From the NCBI GenBank assembly GCA_021789975.1, contig JAJYIT010000037.1, positions 1 through 40,025 of the forward strand: DNA of 40,025 nucleotides, given 5' to 3'. Below are positions 16,637 to 25,685 of this stretch, piece by piece. The first letter of the stretch is position 1. Each line of letters starts with the position of its first letter. The notes under the pieces are model-generated. The model saw nothing but the letters and a program-made list of their open reading frames with translations. It did not search any database and was not told the DNA's origin. Both the position numbers and the translations under genes were made by a program. Source of the DNA: Bacteroidota bacterium (lineage in GTDB: Bacteria; Bacteroidota; Ignavibacteria; Kryptoniales; JAKASW01).

Positions 16637-17221
16637 ATGAAGCGCATAAACCATCTCAGTTATTTGTTGCTCCTGTCTCTTTTCCTTGTTCTGCCCCCGG
16701 CAGCTTCCGCCCAGCAAGACAAGGTCCGGCTAAGCCTTATGGCAAGCGTCATGCAGAGACTGGGAGTAAATACAGATATCACCATTGTTTACAGCAGACC
16801 CGGAGTAAAAGGGAGAAAGATATGGGGTGGACTCGTTCCGTATGGCATGGCTCCTGGAAATAAGGAGTCAAAAGGAAAGCCATTTCCCTGGCGGGCGGGC
16901 GCCAACGAAAACACAACCATACAGTTTAGCAAAGATGTCCTCGTTGAGGGCCATCGACTGCCGGCGGGTAAATATGGCCTCTTTATGATGCCCGGGAAAA
17001 AAGAGTGGATCATCATTTTCAGTAAGAACAGCACAGCTTGGGGAAGCTTCTCCTACAACCAGGCGGAAGACGCTCTGCGGATAACCGTGACTCCGGTTGA
17101 AGCGCCGCACATGGAATGGCTGATGTACGGTTTTGATCATCTCGCAGGAACTTCTGCGATTGCTTACCTCTGGTGGGATAATCTGAAAGTGCCGTTCAAG
17201 ATCTCTCTGCCAAACCAGTAA
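16637..17221 (+). CDS. Exported DUF2911 protein
   Basis: The product (194 residues) has a signal peptide (cleavage expected after ASA, before QQD) and then matches the DUF2911 family: V-Y-S-R-P-G-V-K-G-R-K-I-W-G-G-L-V-P-Y-G near the start, W-R-A-G-A-N-E-N-T-T-I-Q-F, P-A-G-K-Y-G-L-F-M-M-P and W-I-I-I-F-S-K. The fold is an exported beta-rich domain common in Bacteroidota; its function is not known. GAGGA lies five bases before the ATG. It stands alone between a pseudogene and a convergent signalling operon, and a strong hairpin follows its stop. Confidence 0.9.
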   Translation: MKRINHLSYLLLLSLFLVLPPAASAQQDKVRLSLMASVMQRLGVNTDITIVYSRPGVKGRKIWGGLVPYGMAPGNKESKGKPFPWRAGANENTTIQFSKDVLVEGHRLPAGKYGLFMMPGKKEWIIIFSKNSTAWGSFSYNQAEDALRITVTPVEAPHMEWLMYGFDHLAGTSAIAYLWWDNLKVPFKISLPNQ

Positions 17222-17243
17222 TCTCTTGAGATACTCACACTTG

Positions 17244-17282
17244 CCAGGACTTCCGCAAAGGCTCAAGTCGCGGGAGTCCTGG
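17244..17282. terminator. Strong hairpin between convergent genes
   Basis: Positions 17244-17256 pair with 17270-17282 (13 bp including one G-T pair; loop 13). It lies 22 bases after the DUF2911 stop and 70 bases beyond the stop of the minus-strand operon, as expected for a bidirectional terminator. No T-run is present on either side. Confidence 0.6.
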
Positions 17283-17352
17283 GAAGGTTGATCACCATTC
17301 CTCGTTTTCTCGCGAGCCGTACCATGGTACACGCTCGGGGACGACTTTGGCT

Positions 17353-18588
17353 TCAATCTTCATCTTCGTTCAATTGTACAGAAACAGGAGAAGAAATTGG
17401 ATCTACATTGCCCCATTGGCTAAGAAGCTTGCAAGTGGTCTGAGTCAGGGTTAAGTTCTTTTTTAGAATCTGCTCTCCATTTTGAGTGACTAAATCCTCA
17501 AGCAAAACCATTCCGACCTTGAGCATGTCAACCGGAAGTTTGATCTCTTTCCCTTCGTTCAGTCGAGTTGGTTTCACTTCGAGAAGTCTGTTTATCAAAT
17601 CCACGTCGTAATAATCCGTCCTTTTCTTCATCTGCTCAAGGACTTTTGGACCGCGGAAATTGCCCGTGCTTAGAGTCTCAAGGTCTATAAGAATTCTCAA
17701 AATGCGGGAACCGAGCGGTAGGTCTCTCCCTTTTGCTCTGCTTTGGGACGGTTCACCATCGCCGTTGAATTGCTTTTGCATCAACAACAGGATGTTGGCG
17801 ACCCCCTCAAGCCTCGGAATGTCTTTCAGCAGGTACGCCGCAAGGAGATGGTGGTTTTTTGCTGCCGGATCATGGCTTACTGTGCCGATCCCTTCTTTGT
17901 TAATACGGAATTGTACGAGCGGCGGGAGAAGGACGAGGCCGAGATTGAATAATTCAAGCGCCTGGTTGATTTCCCAGTTCTCCTTTTGACTGATCTCAGG
18001 CATCATTTTCAGGATGGCATGTCCCAATTTCCTGACTCGGAGATTTTGTGCTGCCACTTCCTCACCAACGGAGGCAGCCACGTCGCTGAGTATTTTCACA
18101 ACGCCGGTCACCGTACCGTCGAGAAGAAGACGAAGTGTTTCGTTCTTTTGCTTCAATTCATCGAGCAGAAACCTCCTCTCGGCTGCCAGGTTGAAGCGAT
18201 CTATGAGATCGCCAACTATCGGGCGAACTTGATTGTCCTCCCAGGGCTTTGAAATATACTGGATGATGCCGCCATCATTAATTGCACCCTTGACCGCTTC
18301 CATGTCTGCATATCCGGTTACGAGGACGCGCATGGTTTCCGGCGAGGTCTCTGCAACTTCCCGAAGCACTGCGACTCCGTCCTTGCCGGGCATCCTCTGA
18401 TCCGAGAAAACGACTGCGAATGGTCCGGTCGATTTGAGAATCTCTTCGATCATGGTCGAATCGCTGAGAGTGTGGACTTCTGTTTTCTGATTTCGCATAA
18501 GCGACCTGAATGAGAAAAGCAAGTTCTCTTCATCGTCGACGTAAAGGACCTTACGGTTTTGTACAAACTCCGACATTTTCTTATCCAT
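17353..18588 (-). CDS. Response regulator with degenerate HD-GYP output domain
   Basis: The product (411 residues) has an intact receiver domain at about 12-130 (VLYVDDE, phospho-acceptor in VVFSDQRMPG, lysine in ISKPWED), a linker helix and an RpfG-like HD-GYP domain. In that domain the catalytic sites are lost: the HD pair is F-N in LFNLGLVLLP, the later H-H-E is M-Q-K, and G-Y-P is replaced in QFNGDGEPSQ. The fold landmarks (DLPLGSRILRILIDLETL) remain. Cyclic-di-GMP hydrolysis is therefore unlikely; binding or partner interaction is more plausible. The ATG overlaps the stop of the preceding HDOD gene by eight bases (ATGGATAA), so the two are coupled. It is the last gene of the operon. Confidence 0.85.
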   Translation of the reverse strand: MDKKMSEFVQNRKVLYVDDEENLLFSFRSLMRNQKTEVHTLSDSTMIEEILKSTGPFAVVFSDQRMPGKDGVAVLREVAETSPETMRVLVTGYADMEAVKGAINDGGIIQYISKPWEDNQVRPIVGDLIDRFNLAAERRFLLDELKQKNETLRLLLDGTVTGVVKILSDVAASVGEEVAAQNLRVRKLGHAILKMMPEISQKENWEINQALELFNLGLVLLPPLVQFRINKEGIGTVSHDPAAKNHHLLAAYLLKDIPRLEGVANILLLMQKQFNGDGEPSQSRAKGRDLPLGSRILRILIDLETLSTGNFRGPKVLEQMKKRTDYYDVDLINRLLEVKPTRLNEGKEIKLPVDMLKVGMVLLEDLVTQNGEQILKKNLTLTQTTCKLLSQWGNVDPISSPVSVQLNEDED

Positions 18589-19777
18589 CGTTTGAGGTTT
18601 GGGAGTCTTCAGTCATGCCCAGTATTGTCCGCCATTCCGGCACCAGTGCGAGAAGCGACTCATCATGCGGATAAGCGTCTTTGGGATCGCCGATGAGCGT
18701 GGCAAGCTGAATGATCTTAACGTAATCCGTCGATGCTTCTTGACTATGATGAGACCTTACGATGTCCACTATTTCAGACGGGAAATTCCAATTATCCAGG
18801 ACAGCTGCTCCAACTCTCTCATGAGAGCAATTATCAAAGACTTTGAGCCCGGCTTCGCGGGCCGAGATGTTTTGATCCTGCACCGTCTTCTAAAAGACGT
18901 CGAACATTTCGGGTTTGAGGCAGATCCTTGCGTATAGGCCTATGTCTTGAAGGAGCGACGCGACGTGCGGGATGTATTTATTCTCTACTCCCGGCCAACG
19001 GGCGGCAATCTCTTTTGCGATCATCGCACGGCGAACTGCGGTTAGGCTCATTTCCTCTATCAAGCCAGCGTAACGTTCAGTGACCTTGGATGAGTAGGAT
19101 TGAAAGGCTTCGAGAGCCGTAACTACGGATGAAACGTAGTCAAGCCCGATGAAGAGGACTGCTTGCTTTACGCTCGAAACTTTCTTTTGTATTCCCAGAT
19201 GGACTGAATTTGCGACTCTGAGGAGCCTTGCAACAAGCGAGGGATTCCTTTCAATCTCTTCGACAATCCTTGACAGAGGTGCGTTCATGTCGCTCAGCAT
19301 CTGGTTCAGTCTCTCCTGAAAGAGAACAGGTGAGGGAATATCATCGAATCCTGTTAGGATGTCTGTGGATTCCTGAATCTTCAACGGAGCAAGGGAGTCG
19401 ACATGTTTTGAGATTAGCTGGGTGAACTCAGAATCTTCCCAGGGTTTATATATGAAGTGGTTTATCAGCCCGGTCGAGAGAGCCAGGAGAACTATGGACT
19501 TATCCTCGAATCCACTCATCAGAATACGTTTTGCTGATGGTGCTGCCTTCATTACTTCTTTCATGAATTCCAGGCCGCTGGATTCATTGATTCTTAAATC
19601 GGAAATAACGATGTCCACGCGGGAAGTGCGCACCTGTTGTAGTGCCATATTCATAGAGGTAAACAAGTTGAACCTGTAAGGATACTTGCGAAACAAGCTC
19701 TTTATGGAAGCAAGAATCGCCAGCTCATCGTCAAGGATCACTATTGTGGGTTTGTCGGTGTTCTGGTCGGTTGTCAT
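18581..19777 (-). pseudogene. Receiver-HDOD response regulator with in-frame TAG
   Basis: Residues 1-295 (from the ATG at 19777; in-frame ATG 19807 and TTG 19810 are alternatives) comprise a receiver domain (VILDDE, IVISDLR, IYKPWEDSE) and most of an HDOD domain. A TAG at 18892-18890 stops it after PEMFDVF. The same frame then continues without any shift for 102 codons (KTVQDQNISAREAG ... CSHERVGAAVLDNWNFP ... SHH) and supplies exactly the missing end of the HDOD domain. The complete length of about 398 residues would fit the family and resembles the neighbour. One base change (for example CAG to TAG) explains it. The operon is otherwise intact. It may be a recent pseudogene, a truncated but working protein, or a sequencing error. 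Confidence 0.8.
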
Positions 19778-19793
19778 GGCACGGCTTTTCGCT

Positions 19794-21164
19794 TCATAAG
19801 TTCCCATCAATGGGAAGAGTGACAGTCATCTTGGTCCCTTTGCCGATTTCGCTCTCAACATTTATGGATCCCGAGTGTTTCTCAATGATCGTTGCGGAAA
19901 CCCATAATCCAAGGCCCGTCCCTTTTCCCACCGGTTTGGTTGTGAAAAATGGGTCGAATATTTTTGTGACCAGTTCCGCTGGAATCCCGTTTCCCGTATC
20001 TTCCACTTCCACGAATACTGATGAATCTTTGGTACCGGTCTTTACTGTTATCTTTCCTTTTTCCTCGATTGCCTGGGCGGCGTTTACGAGAAGATTCACG
20101 AATACCTGCTTCATTTCGCCGATGTTGCACACGACAGGAGGTATCTCCCCATATTCTTTCTCGACCGTCGCTTTGTATTTTATTTCATTCCAAACAATCG
20201 AGAGAGTGTCCTCTAATGCGGCATTCAAATCTGCCTCTGCAACGTTCCCTTCCGACAAGTGCGTGAAACCCCTGAGCTGTTCGACAATTCTCTTTATCCT
20301 AGCAGCTCCATCACGGGTGTGCTGCATAAGTACTTCGAAGTCTACGACAAGAGATTCCATATCTGAATCTCTTTCGCGGTTTTCTATCGACTCAACCATG
20401 GCAAGAAACTTGGGCTCAGTCCTGACAGCTTCTCCGAGCGACCTCCATACTTTAACTGCAGTGACGAATTCGTGGAAATATTCGTCGAAGCGGTTCAGGT
20501 TGCTATTGACGAATGCGAGAGGGTTGTTGATCTCATGAGCGATACCTGCGACCAGCTGGCCTATTGACGCGAGTTTCTCCAACTGAATGAGGCCCCGCTG
20601 CATTTGCTTCATTTCTTCTATCACTCTTTCGAGTTCCACGTTCCTCTTCTCCAGCTCAATCTGGAGAGTCTTCCTTTCCCTTTCCTTCGCGTCACGATCG
20701 GTAACGTCATGCATGACGAGCAATAACTCTATCTCTGAGTCATTGAATAGAGCATTTGCCGTTGTCTCTTTGATCCTCCAGTCCCCGTCAGTCCTACGAA
20801 ACCGGAAAGACAACTCTCGTTGGCCGCAGCTTTCTCTCATCTCTTTGAGGACCGCTTTAACTTCAGGAGCGTCGTCGTGATGAACGTAGGATAAGAATTC
20901 CTTTCCAATAAGCTTCTGGGGATCTATTCCATCCTGTCGAAAAGACCCGCTTGCATATAGGCAAATGTTGCTGGCGTCAAGCCCGGTGATTAAGTCTGAG
21001 GCACTTTCGGAGATCAGCCTGAATCGTTCCTGGCTCGCACGGAGATTTTCCGCGGTTCTCTTGAGTTGTGATATGTCGATAATGGATTTCAGTCCACCCT
21101 CTTCCTGACCTTCCGAATCCAGCAGTCTTCTATTGGATACGTGCAAGTTCGTAGGTCTAATCAC
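19794..21164 (-). CDS. PAS-domain sensor histidine kinase
   Basis: The product (456 residues) has the tail of a PAS/PAC domain (1-38), a full PAS domain (about 42-160), a coiled coil, a HisKA domain with the phospho-histidine in GIAHEINNPLAF, and a HATPase with N box (VNLLVNAAQAI), D-T-G-N-G-I-P and G-T-G-L-G-L. It is probably soluble. The start GTG at 21164 is weakly supported: the frame is open only three codons further up to a TGA, there is no good ribosome site, and the protein begins in mid-PAC. The N-terminus may therefore have been lost. Its end overlaps the next gene if that starts at 19807 or 19810. It probably phosphorylates the two response regulators downstream. Confidence 0.85.
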   Translation of the reverse strand: MIRPTNLHVSNRRLLDSEGQEEGGLKSIIDISQLKRTAENLRASQERFRLISESASDLITGLDASNICLYASGSFRQDGIDPQKLIGKEFLSYVHHDDAPEVKAVLKEMRESCGQRELSFRFRRTDGDWRIKETTANALFNDSEIELLLVMHDVTDRDAKERERKTLQIELEKRNVELERVIEEMKQMQRGLIQLEKLASIGQLVAGIAHEINNPLAFVNSNLNRFDEYFHEFVTAVKVWRSLGEAVRTEPKFLAMVESIENRERDSDMESLVVDFEVLMQHTRDGAARIKRIVEQLRGFTHLSEGNVAEADLNAALEDTLSIVWNEIKYKATVEKEYGEIPPVVCNIGEMKQVFVNLLVNAAQAIEEKGKITVKTGTKDSSVFVEVEDTGNGIPAELVTKIFDPFFTTKPVGKGTGLGLWVSATIIEKHSGSINVESEIGKGTKMTVTLPIDGNL

Positions 21165-21754
21165 TATATGTTCTCAAGCCGTTGTTGGACTTTTCTCTCT
21201 TGTTTCCTTGTCGTCCTCGGAATTGTCACAATCCCGTCCCAACCAGTGATAATTTGGCAACTCATTATTTTCCTACTGTATTATCGGAATTTCCGACGAT
21301 CTCTGAAGGACAACGGAGACGTAAATGGAATACTTCAAAGTGAGCCACTACCGGATGTCGGCAAAACTTATTTTTCTCATGAGTTCCGGCTAAAATTAAC
21401 GCAACAATAATATGTCGGTATGTTTAAATGACGGGTACACTTTCCAAATATATTTCCAACACGTATTTCCTTCTATCTCTCATTCTTTGGGGTGGAGCTA
21501 ACGAGCGCTCCCTGCGGGAATGAGCCCTTTCATATAGATTCGAGACACAGTGCCAAAGCACTAGATTGAGCAGCACCAGCGTGGCTGGGGATACTTGGTC
21601 TTCAGCTCAATAGGAAACGGTCGCTGATAGTCATTCATAATCTCTTGTTGTCGCTAATAGTGCTTCCAATAATTACGAATGACAACCAATGACTCTTTCA
21701 AGATGACCACCAATGACTAAGAATTACTTTTCACATTAGAAGAAGAGCACCAGA
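21165..21754. other. Divergent intergenic region with short direct repeats
   Basis: It separates the minus-strand signalling operon from the plus-strand T9SS gene and must hold both promoters. A plus-strand frame (21141-21410) and a minus-strand 33-codon frame (ending near 21166) have no recognisable content. Short direct repeats occur in the last 140 bases. Confidence 0.4.
21620..21718 (+). repeat. Two pairs of short direct repeats upstream of the T9SS gene
   Basis: GTCGCTGATAGT (21620-21631) recurs as GTCGCTAATAGT (21650-21661), 30 bases apart. ATGACAACCAATGACT (21679-21694) recurs as ATGACCACCAATGACT (21703-21718), 24 bases apart. The pairs lie 37 to 135 bases before the start codon and could be regulator-binding sites or chance duplications. 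Confidence 0.4.
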
Positions 21755-24700
21755 ATGAAAAACTCTTACCATTTCAACCACTTATCCCTTTTTACCCTTA
21801 TCTCCTATACCTTTGTACCTTTGCTTCTCCTCGCCTGTACTTCGGCTTTTGCCCAGACAGCCGTTGCACCTTCAGGCAGCGGAACGGCTTCTGATCCGTA
21901 CCAGATTGCAACATTAAGCAACCTCTATTGGGTTACGCAAAATTCCAGTTCGTGGGGCTCATATTTCAAGCAGACCGCAGACATCGACGCATCCGCCGAC
22001 ACCACCTGGTCATTAGGAGCAGGATTTACTCCGATTGGTGGGGGTGGAACAAGCTTTACCGGCCTGTATGACGGAGGTGGACATACGATTTCCGGTTTGT
22101 ACATTTCCCGAAGCGGAACTCAAAACATTGATATGTTCGGCTATACCCAGGCAACCATAAGGAATATCGGGCTCGTCAATGAGAATATCAGTGGATATAT
22201 AAATGTCGGTGGACTCATAGGAGGAACCGATTACAGCAGCGTGAGCAACTGTTACACTACCGGAAGCGTTAGCGGCAACGGTTTTGTCGGCGGCCTCGTG
22301 GGCTATGCGTCGTCGGACGGTTCGAACAGCTTGATAACCAATAGCTATAGCACGGCAAGTGTCTCTGTAATTACTGTTAGCGGCAGCGGGGGGTTTGGTG
22401 GGCTGGTGGGCCTGAATACGTATATTTTTGGAGGCAGTGCCTCGATAACCGATAGCTACAGCACCGGAAGAGTCAATGCCGGTTCTGGCAGTTTGTATGT
22501 TGGCGGGCTTGTTGGCGAGAACGATTTGGGCACAGTCACCAACTCCTTCTGGGACGCGACGACTTCCGGCAAAGGTGGAAGTGCCGGCGGCACCGGCGAG
22601 CCTACCGACAGCATGAAAACAGAATCGACATTTACGAGCCGCGGCTGGGATTTCGATTCGACCTGGGCGATTGGTACTTCCATGAACAACGGGTATCCGG
22701 GATTACTGTGGCAGGCCGGCTATACGGCTCCTCCGGCACCGACACTCGCATCACCCGCAAACAATGCAACTAATCTGCCGACAACCGATACCCTAAGGGT
22801 CATTTCCGCCACCGGAGCGGAGGGCTATTCGTGGCAGGTCTCGCCGAGTGCGGCTTTCTCATCTTTCATCTACTATGATTCGACCGCCGGTATAGGCGAT
22901 ACCGTTCACGTGGTAAATCTAACAAATGGCACCCGGTACTACTGGCGGGTATTTGCGTACAATTCTATAGGAGCAAGCCCGTTTGCTGGACCGGATTCGT
23001 TCACGACTATCGTGGCTGCGCCGCCGGCTCCGGTTCTCGCCTCACCAGCTAACAGATCAACAGACCTTTCACCGCAGCTCGTGCTGGAAGTCATGTCGGC
23101 ATCCGGCGCGTCGGGCTACCGCTGGCAGGTTTCTCTCAACTCCGTTTTTTCTCCAAATGTTATCGATGATTCCACGAGCGGCATCGGGGACACTGCCAAC
23201 AGTGTGGCTTTGATTCCGGCGAGGAAGTACTACTGGCGAGTACTTGCGTACAATGTCGGCGGTCAGAGCGCATATGCAAGTCCTGACTCTTTTACAACCA
23301 TGGCAGTCAGTGGCCATCCTGAACTTGTTTATCCTCCGGACAATGCGCAGGACATACTTGCCGACACGGCGGTCTTCAAATGGAACCCGGGCTACTACGC
23401 AACGAGTTACATCTTCCAGCTCTCTAAAAGCTCTTCGTTCTCTTCATACGTTGTCAACGACTCAAACATCGTGGACACTTCAGAGATTGCGACAGGACTC
23501 ACCAATTTGACGAAGTACTACTGGCGTGTGAGCGCAAATAATCTTTCAGGTACCAGCATATTCGGTGTGGACTCATTCACTACAGTTCCCGCGCCTCCAG
23601 CGTCGCCGGCCCTTGCCTTTCCCGGCAATGGCGCAATGAGCCAACCGGCAAACACGACGCTGAAAATAGATGCTGCGTCCGGGGCATCGGGATATCATTG
23701 GCAGATTTCCGTCGACTCTTCATTTGCATCGATGGTTCTGAACGATTCAACGAACGGCGCCGGGGATACGGCACATGTCGTCGCACTTGCTAATGGTAAG
23801 TTGTATTATTGGCGGGTACAGGCGTACAACATTGGCGGAGGGAGTCCGTATGCTGGACCGGATTCGTTTGCGACAGTTGTAGGTGCGCCATCTGCACCGA
23901 CTTTGGCATCCCCAATGAACAATGCAGCGAACCAGCCAATTGAACTTGCGCTGGAAATAGATCCGACGGGCAATGCGACAGGTTACAATTGGCAGGTGTC
24001 CACCGATCCGGCTTTCCAGTCGACCGTCGTCAACGACACGACGAGCGGTGAAGGAGACACCGCACAAGTAGTCAACCTTCAGAATAACACGAAGTACTAC
24101 TGGCGGGTAGAAGCATTCAGTGTCAGTGGAGCCAGCGGATTCGCAAGTACCGATTCGTTCACAACTATAATTGGTATTCCGACTTGTGTGTGGCCCCCGG
24201 CGAACGCTTCAAACTTGCCCGCGATCCTTACTTTGAAAATCAATCCGGAAGGCGGAGCCGCGGGATATCAATGGCAAGTCTCAACAAGTCCGACATTCTC
24301 AACGATGATAATCAACGATTCGACGAGGAGTGCCGGGGACACGTTAATGTCGGCGACTTTTGTGGCCGGCATCAAATACTACTGGCGAGTAAGGGCTTAT
24401 GGCACTTATGGTGCGAACTCGTTCTCGGGTATAGACTCATTTACCGTAATGACTGCGCCTGCTGCACCGCTGCTTGCGTCACCGGCAAACAATTCGGCAT
24501 CTCAGCGGGCGGATAGCTTGATACTGAAATGGAATCGAGTTGACGCGGACAGTGGGTACATATGCGAGGTTTCGACCACCCCATCGTTTACATCATCACT
24601 TGCAGTGAAAGACACAACGAGAGATACGACGCTTGAAGTAAGCTCATTGAAAAACCTGACCAAATACTACTGGCGAGTGAGCGCATATAACGCCGGAGGG

Positions 24701-25366
24701 ATGGGGGCTTATTCTTCAGTTGACTCATTCACAACCATCATTGCGGTGCCTTCTGCACCAACGCTTGCATCACCGGTTGGAGCAACTGGTGAGCCTCGCA
24801 GGGCGACATTGCAGTGGAGGCCTTCGATTGATGCAAAGACGTATCATCTTCAGGTTGCCACGGCCGATTCGGTTGACAGCCTTGGCGGCTTCCTGGGAGC
24901 ATACGTTGCGTTCGATACGACGGTTTCCGACACTGCCGTGAGAGTATGGACTCCTCTTGCGGCCAAGACAGAATATTATTGGCACGTGAATGCGGCCGAT
25001 ACGGGAGGAACAAGCGGTTATTCTGTCACGGCAAGTTTCACAACCGGCACCGGTGTAGACGGGATCGATGATGTTACCGGAGCGCCAAAGTCGTATGCTC
25101 TTTACCAGAACTATCCTAACCCGTTCAACCCGAGCACCACTATAAGTTTCGATTTGAAAGAGCCTTCTATGGTGACGCTGCAAATATATAATGTGCTTGG
25201 TCAGAGTGTGGCACACTGGAACTACGGGATGATGAATGCAGGAAGATACGATAAGGAAGTAAACCTGTCGGAGTTTGCCAGCGGTGTATATTTCTACAGG
25301 CTTCAAGTAGTCGGGATGAAGGGTGAGAGGTTCGTGTCTGTCAAGAGGATGATGATGCTGAAGTAG
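21755..25366 (+). CDS. Large surface protein: GLUG repeats, eight Fn3-like repeats, T9SS sorting domain
   Basis: The product (1203 residues) starts with a signal peptide (about 1-33, cleavage after AFA). Residues about 35-315 contain GLUG-type repeats (GGLIGGTDYSSVSNCYTTG, GGLVGYA, GGLVGLN, GGLVGEN), a right-handed beta-helix often seen in adhesins. Eight fibronectin-III-like repeats of about 95 residues follow, each with A-P-x-L-A-S-P at its start and Y-Y-W-R-V near its end. The C-terminus is a canonical T9SS sorting domain (YALYQNYPNPFNPSTTISFD, NVLGQSV, SGVYFYRLQ, final K). It is probably a secreted or surface-attached adhesin or matrix-binding protein; no catalytic domain is visible. AAGAAGAG precedes the ATG. 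Confidence 0.92.
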   Translation: MKNSYHFNHLSLFTLISYTFVPLLLLACTSAFAQTAVAPSGSGTASDPYQIATLSNLYWVTQNSSSWGSYFKQTADIDASADTTWSLGAGFTPIGGGGTSFTGLYDGGGHTISGLYISRSGTQNIDMFGYTQATIRNIGLVNENISGYINVGGLIGGTDYSSVSNCYTTGSVSGNGFVGGLVGYASSDGSNSLITNSYSTASVSVITVSGSGGFGGLVGLNTYIFGGSASITDSYSTGRVNAGSGSLYVGGLVGENDLGTVTNSFWDATTSGKGGSAGGTGEPTDSMKTESTFTSRGWDFDSTWAIGTSMNNGYPGLLWQAGYTAPPAPTLASPANNATNLPTTDTLRVISATGAEGYSWQVSPSAAFSSFIYYDSTAGIGDTVHVVNLTNGTRYYWRVFAYNSIGASPFAGPDSFTTIVAAPPAPVLASPANRSTDLSPQLVLEVMSASGASGYRWQVSLNSVFSPNVIDDSTSGIGDTANSVALIPARKYYWRVLAYNVGGQSAYASPDSFTTMAVSGHPELVYPPDNAQDILADTAVFKWNPGYYATSYIFQLSKSSSFSSYVVNDSNIVDTSEIATGLTNLTKYYWRVSANNLSGTSIFGVDSFTTVPAPPASPALAFPGNGAMSQPANTTLKIDAASGASGYHWQISVDSSFASMVLNDSTNGAGDTAHVVALANGKLYYWRVQAYNIGGGSPYAGPDSFATVVGAPSAPTLASPMNNAANQPIELALEIDPTGNATGYNWQVSTDPAFQSTVVNDTTSGEGDTAQVVNLQNNTKYYWRVEAFSVSGASGFASTDSFTTIIGIPTCVWPPANASNLPAILTLKINPEGGAAGYQWQVSTSPTFSTMIINDSTRSAGDTLMSATFVAGIKYYWRVRAYGTYGANSFSGIDSFTVMTAPAAPLLASPANNSASQRADSLILKWNRVDADSGYICEVSTTPSFTSSLAVKDTTRDTTLEVSSLKNLTKYYWRVSAYNAGGMGAYSSVDSFTTIIAVPSAPTLASPVGATGEPRRATLQWRPSIDAKTYHLQVATADSVDSLGGFLGAYVAFDTTVSDTAVRVWTPLAAKTEYYWHVNAADTGGTSGYSVTASFTTGTGVDGIDDVTGAPKSYALYQNYPNPFNPSTTISFDLKEPSMVTLQIYNVLGQSVAHWNYGMMNAGRYDKEVNLSEFASGVYFYRLQVVGMKGERFVSVKRMMMLK
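22730..25050 (+). repeat. Tandem Fn3-encoding repeats, period about 285-290 bp
   Basis: The segment TACTACTGGCGGGTA or a close variant recurs near 22940, 23230, 23520, 23808, 24095, 24380, 24670 and 24975. Similarity between units is clear at protein level and partial at DNA level, so the array is old enough to have diverged. Confidence 0.75.
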
Positions 25367-25389
25367 GGACATTTGTCCTCCCAGTTTAC

Positions 25390-25432
25390 CTGGAAACGGA
25401 GTTGGAGTCTAATAGCTTCAACTCCGATCCAG
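25390..25432 (+). terminator. Long hairpin after the T9SS gene
   Basis: Positions 25397-25407 pair with 25416-25426 (11 bp, one G-T pair, 8-base loop). The flanks CTGGA (25390-25394) and TCCAG (25428-25432) extend the stem after a small bulge. It begins 24 bases after the stop and has no T-run. Confidence 0.5.
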
Positions 25433-25647
25433 GAAGAAGGCAGAGCCCGGAAGGGGCAAGGTGGACAATTGGAAAAGAGGCAACGAAGGAAGTCGGCACA
25501 TTCGTGAAGGACTTTGATATAAACTTTCCCGGTGTGAAGGCAAGATACGTAGAAGTCGATTCGATCTCGCGTAAGGTTTGTCCTCTGCGGCATCTTGGTG
25601 CCGGACAGAATAGTTGGATATTTGTCGACGAGATCGTGGTGAAATGA
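25402..25647 (+). pseudogene. C-terminal remnant of a GH20 beta-N-acetylhexosaminidase
   Basis: The open frame of 81 codons ends FPGVKARYVEVDSISRKVCP, then HLGAG, SWIFVDEIVV and K. This closely resembles the conserved end of many bacterial GH20 hexosaminidases, whose discoidin-like tail has A-R-Y-V-R-V, V-C-P-x-x-H-P-G-A-G and W-L-F-x-D-E-I-V-V. The catalytic domain and any start are missing; the preceding sequence is the terminator region of the T9SS gene. It appears to be what is left after a deletion that joined the two. Its presence beside GH89 and GH38 genes suggests that the locus once had a third exoglycosidase for N-acetylhexosamine-containing glycans. Confidence 0.65.
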
Positions 25648-25663
25648 GAGATAGTGCGGCAAT

Positions 25664-25685
25664 CCGGGATCTTGTTTTCTCCCGG
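25664..25685 (+). terminator. Hairpin after the GH20 remnant
   Basis: CCGGGA (25664-25669) and TCCCGG (25680-25685) form a 6-bp GC-rich stem with a 10-base loop, 17 bases after the remnant's stop. It was probably the terminator of the former GH20 gene. Confidence 0.45.

Noticed and set aside
16462-16863. Plus-strand frame overlapping the DUF2911 gene
   Set aside because: Its second half is a shadow of the DUF2911 reading frame, and its first codons are only the leader.
18887-18892. Recoded stop such as pyrrolysine or a TAG-reassigned code
   Set aside because: TAG is the normal stop of at least five intact genes here, and no recoding element was seen; a point mutation is simpler.
21755-25366. 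Repeats in the large T9SS gene as a possible CRISPR or satellite array
   Set aside because: The period of about 285-290 bp matches Fn3 protein repeats in one open frame, and there are no spacers.
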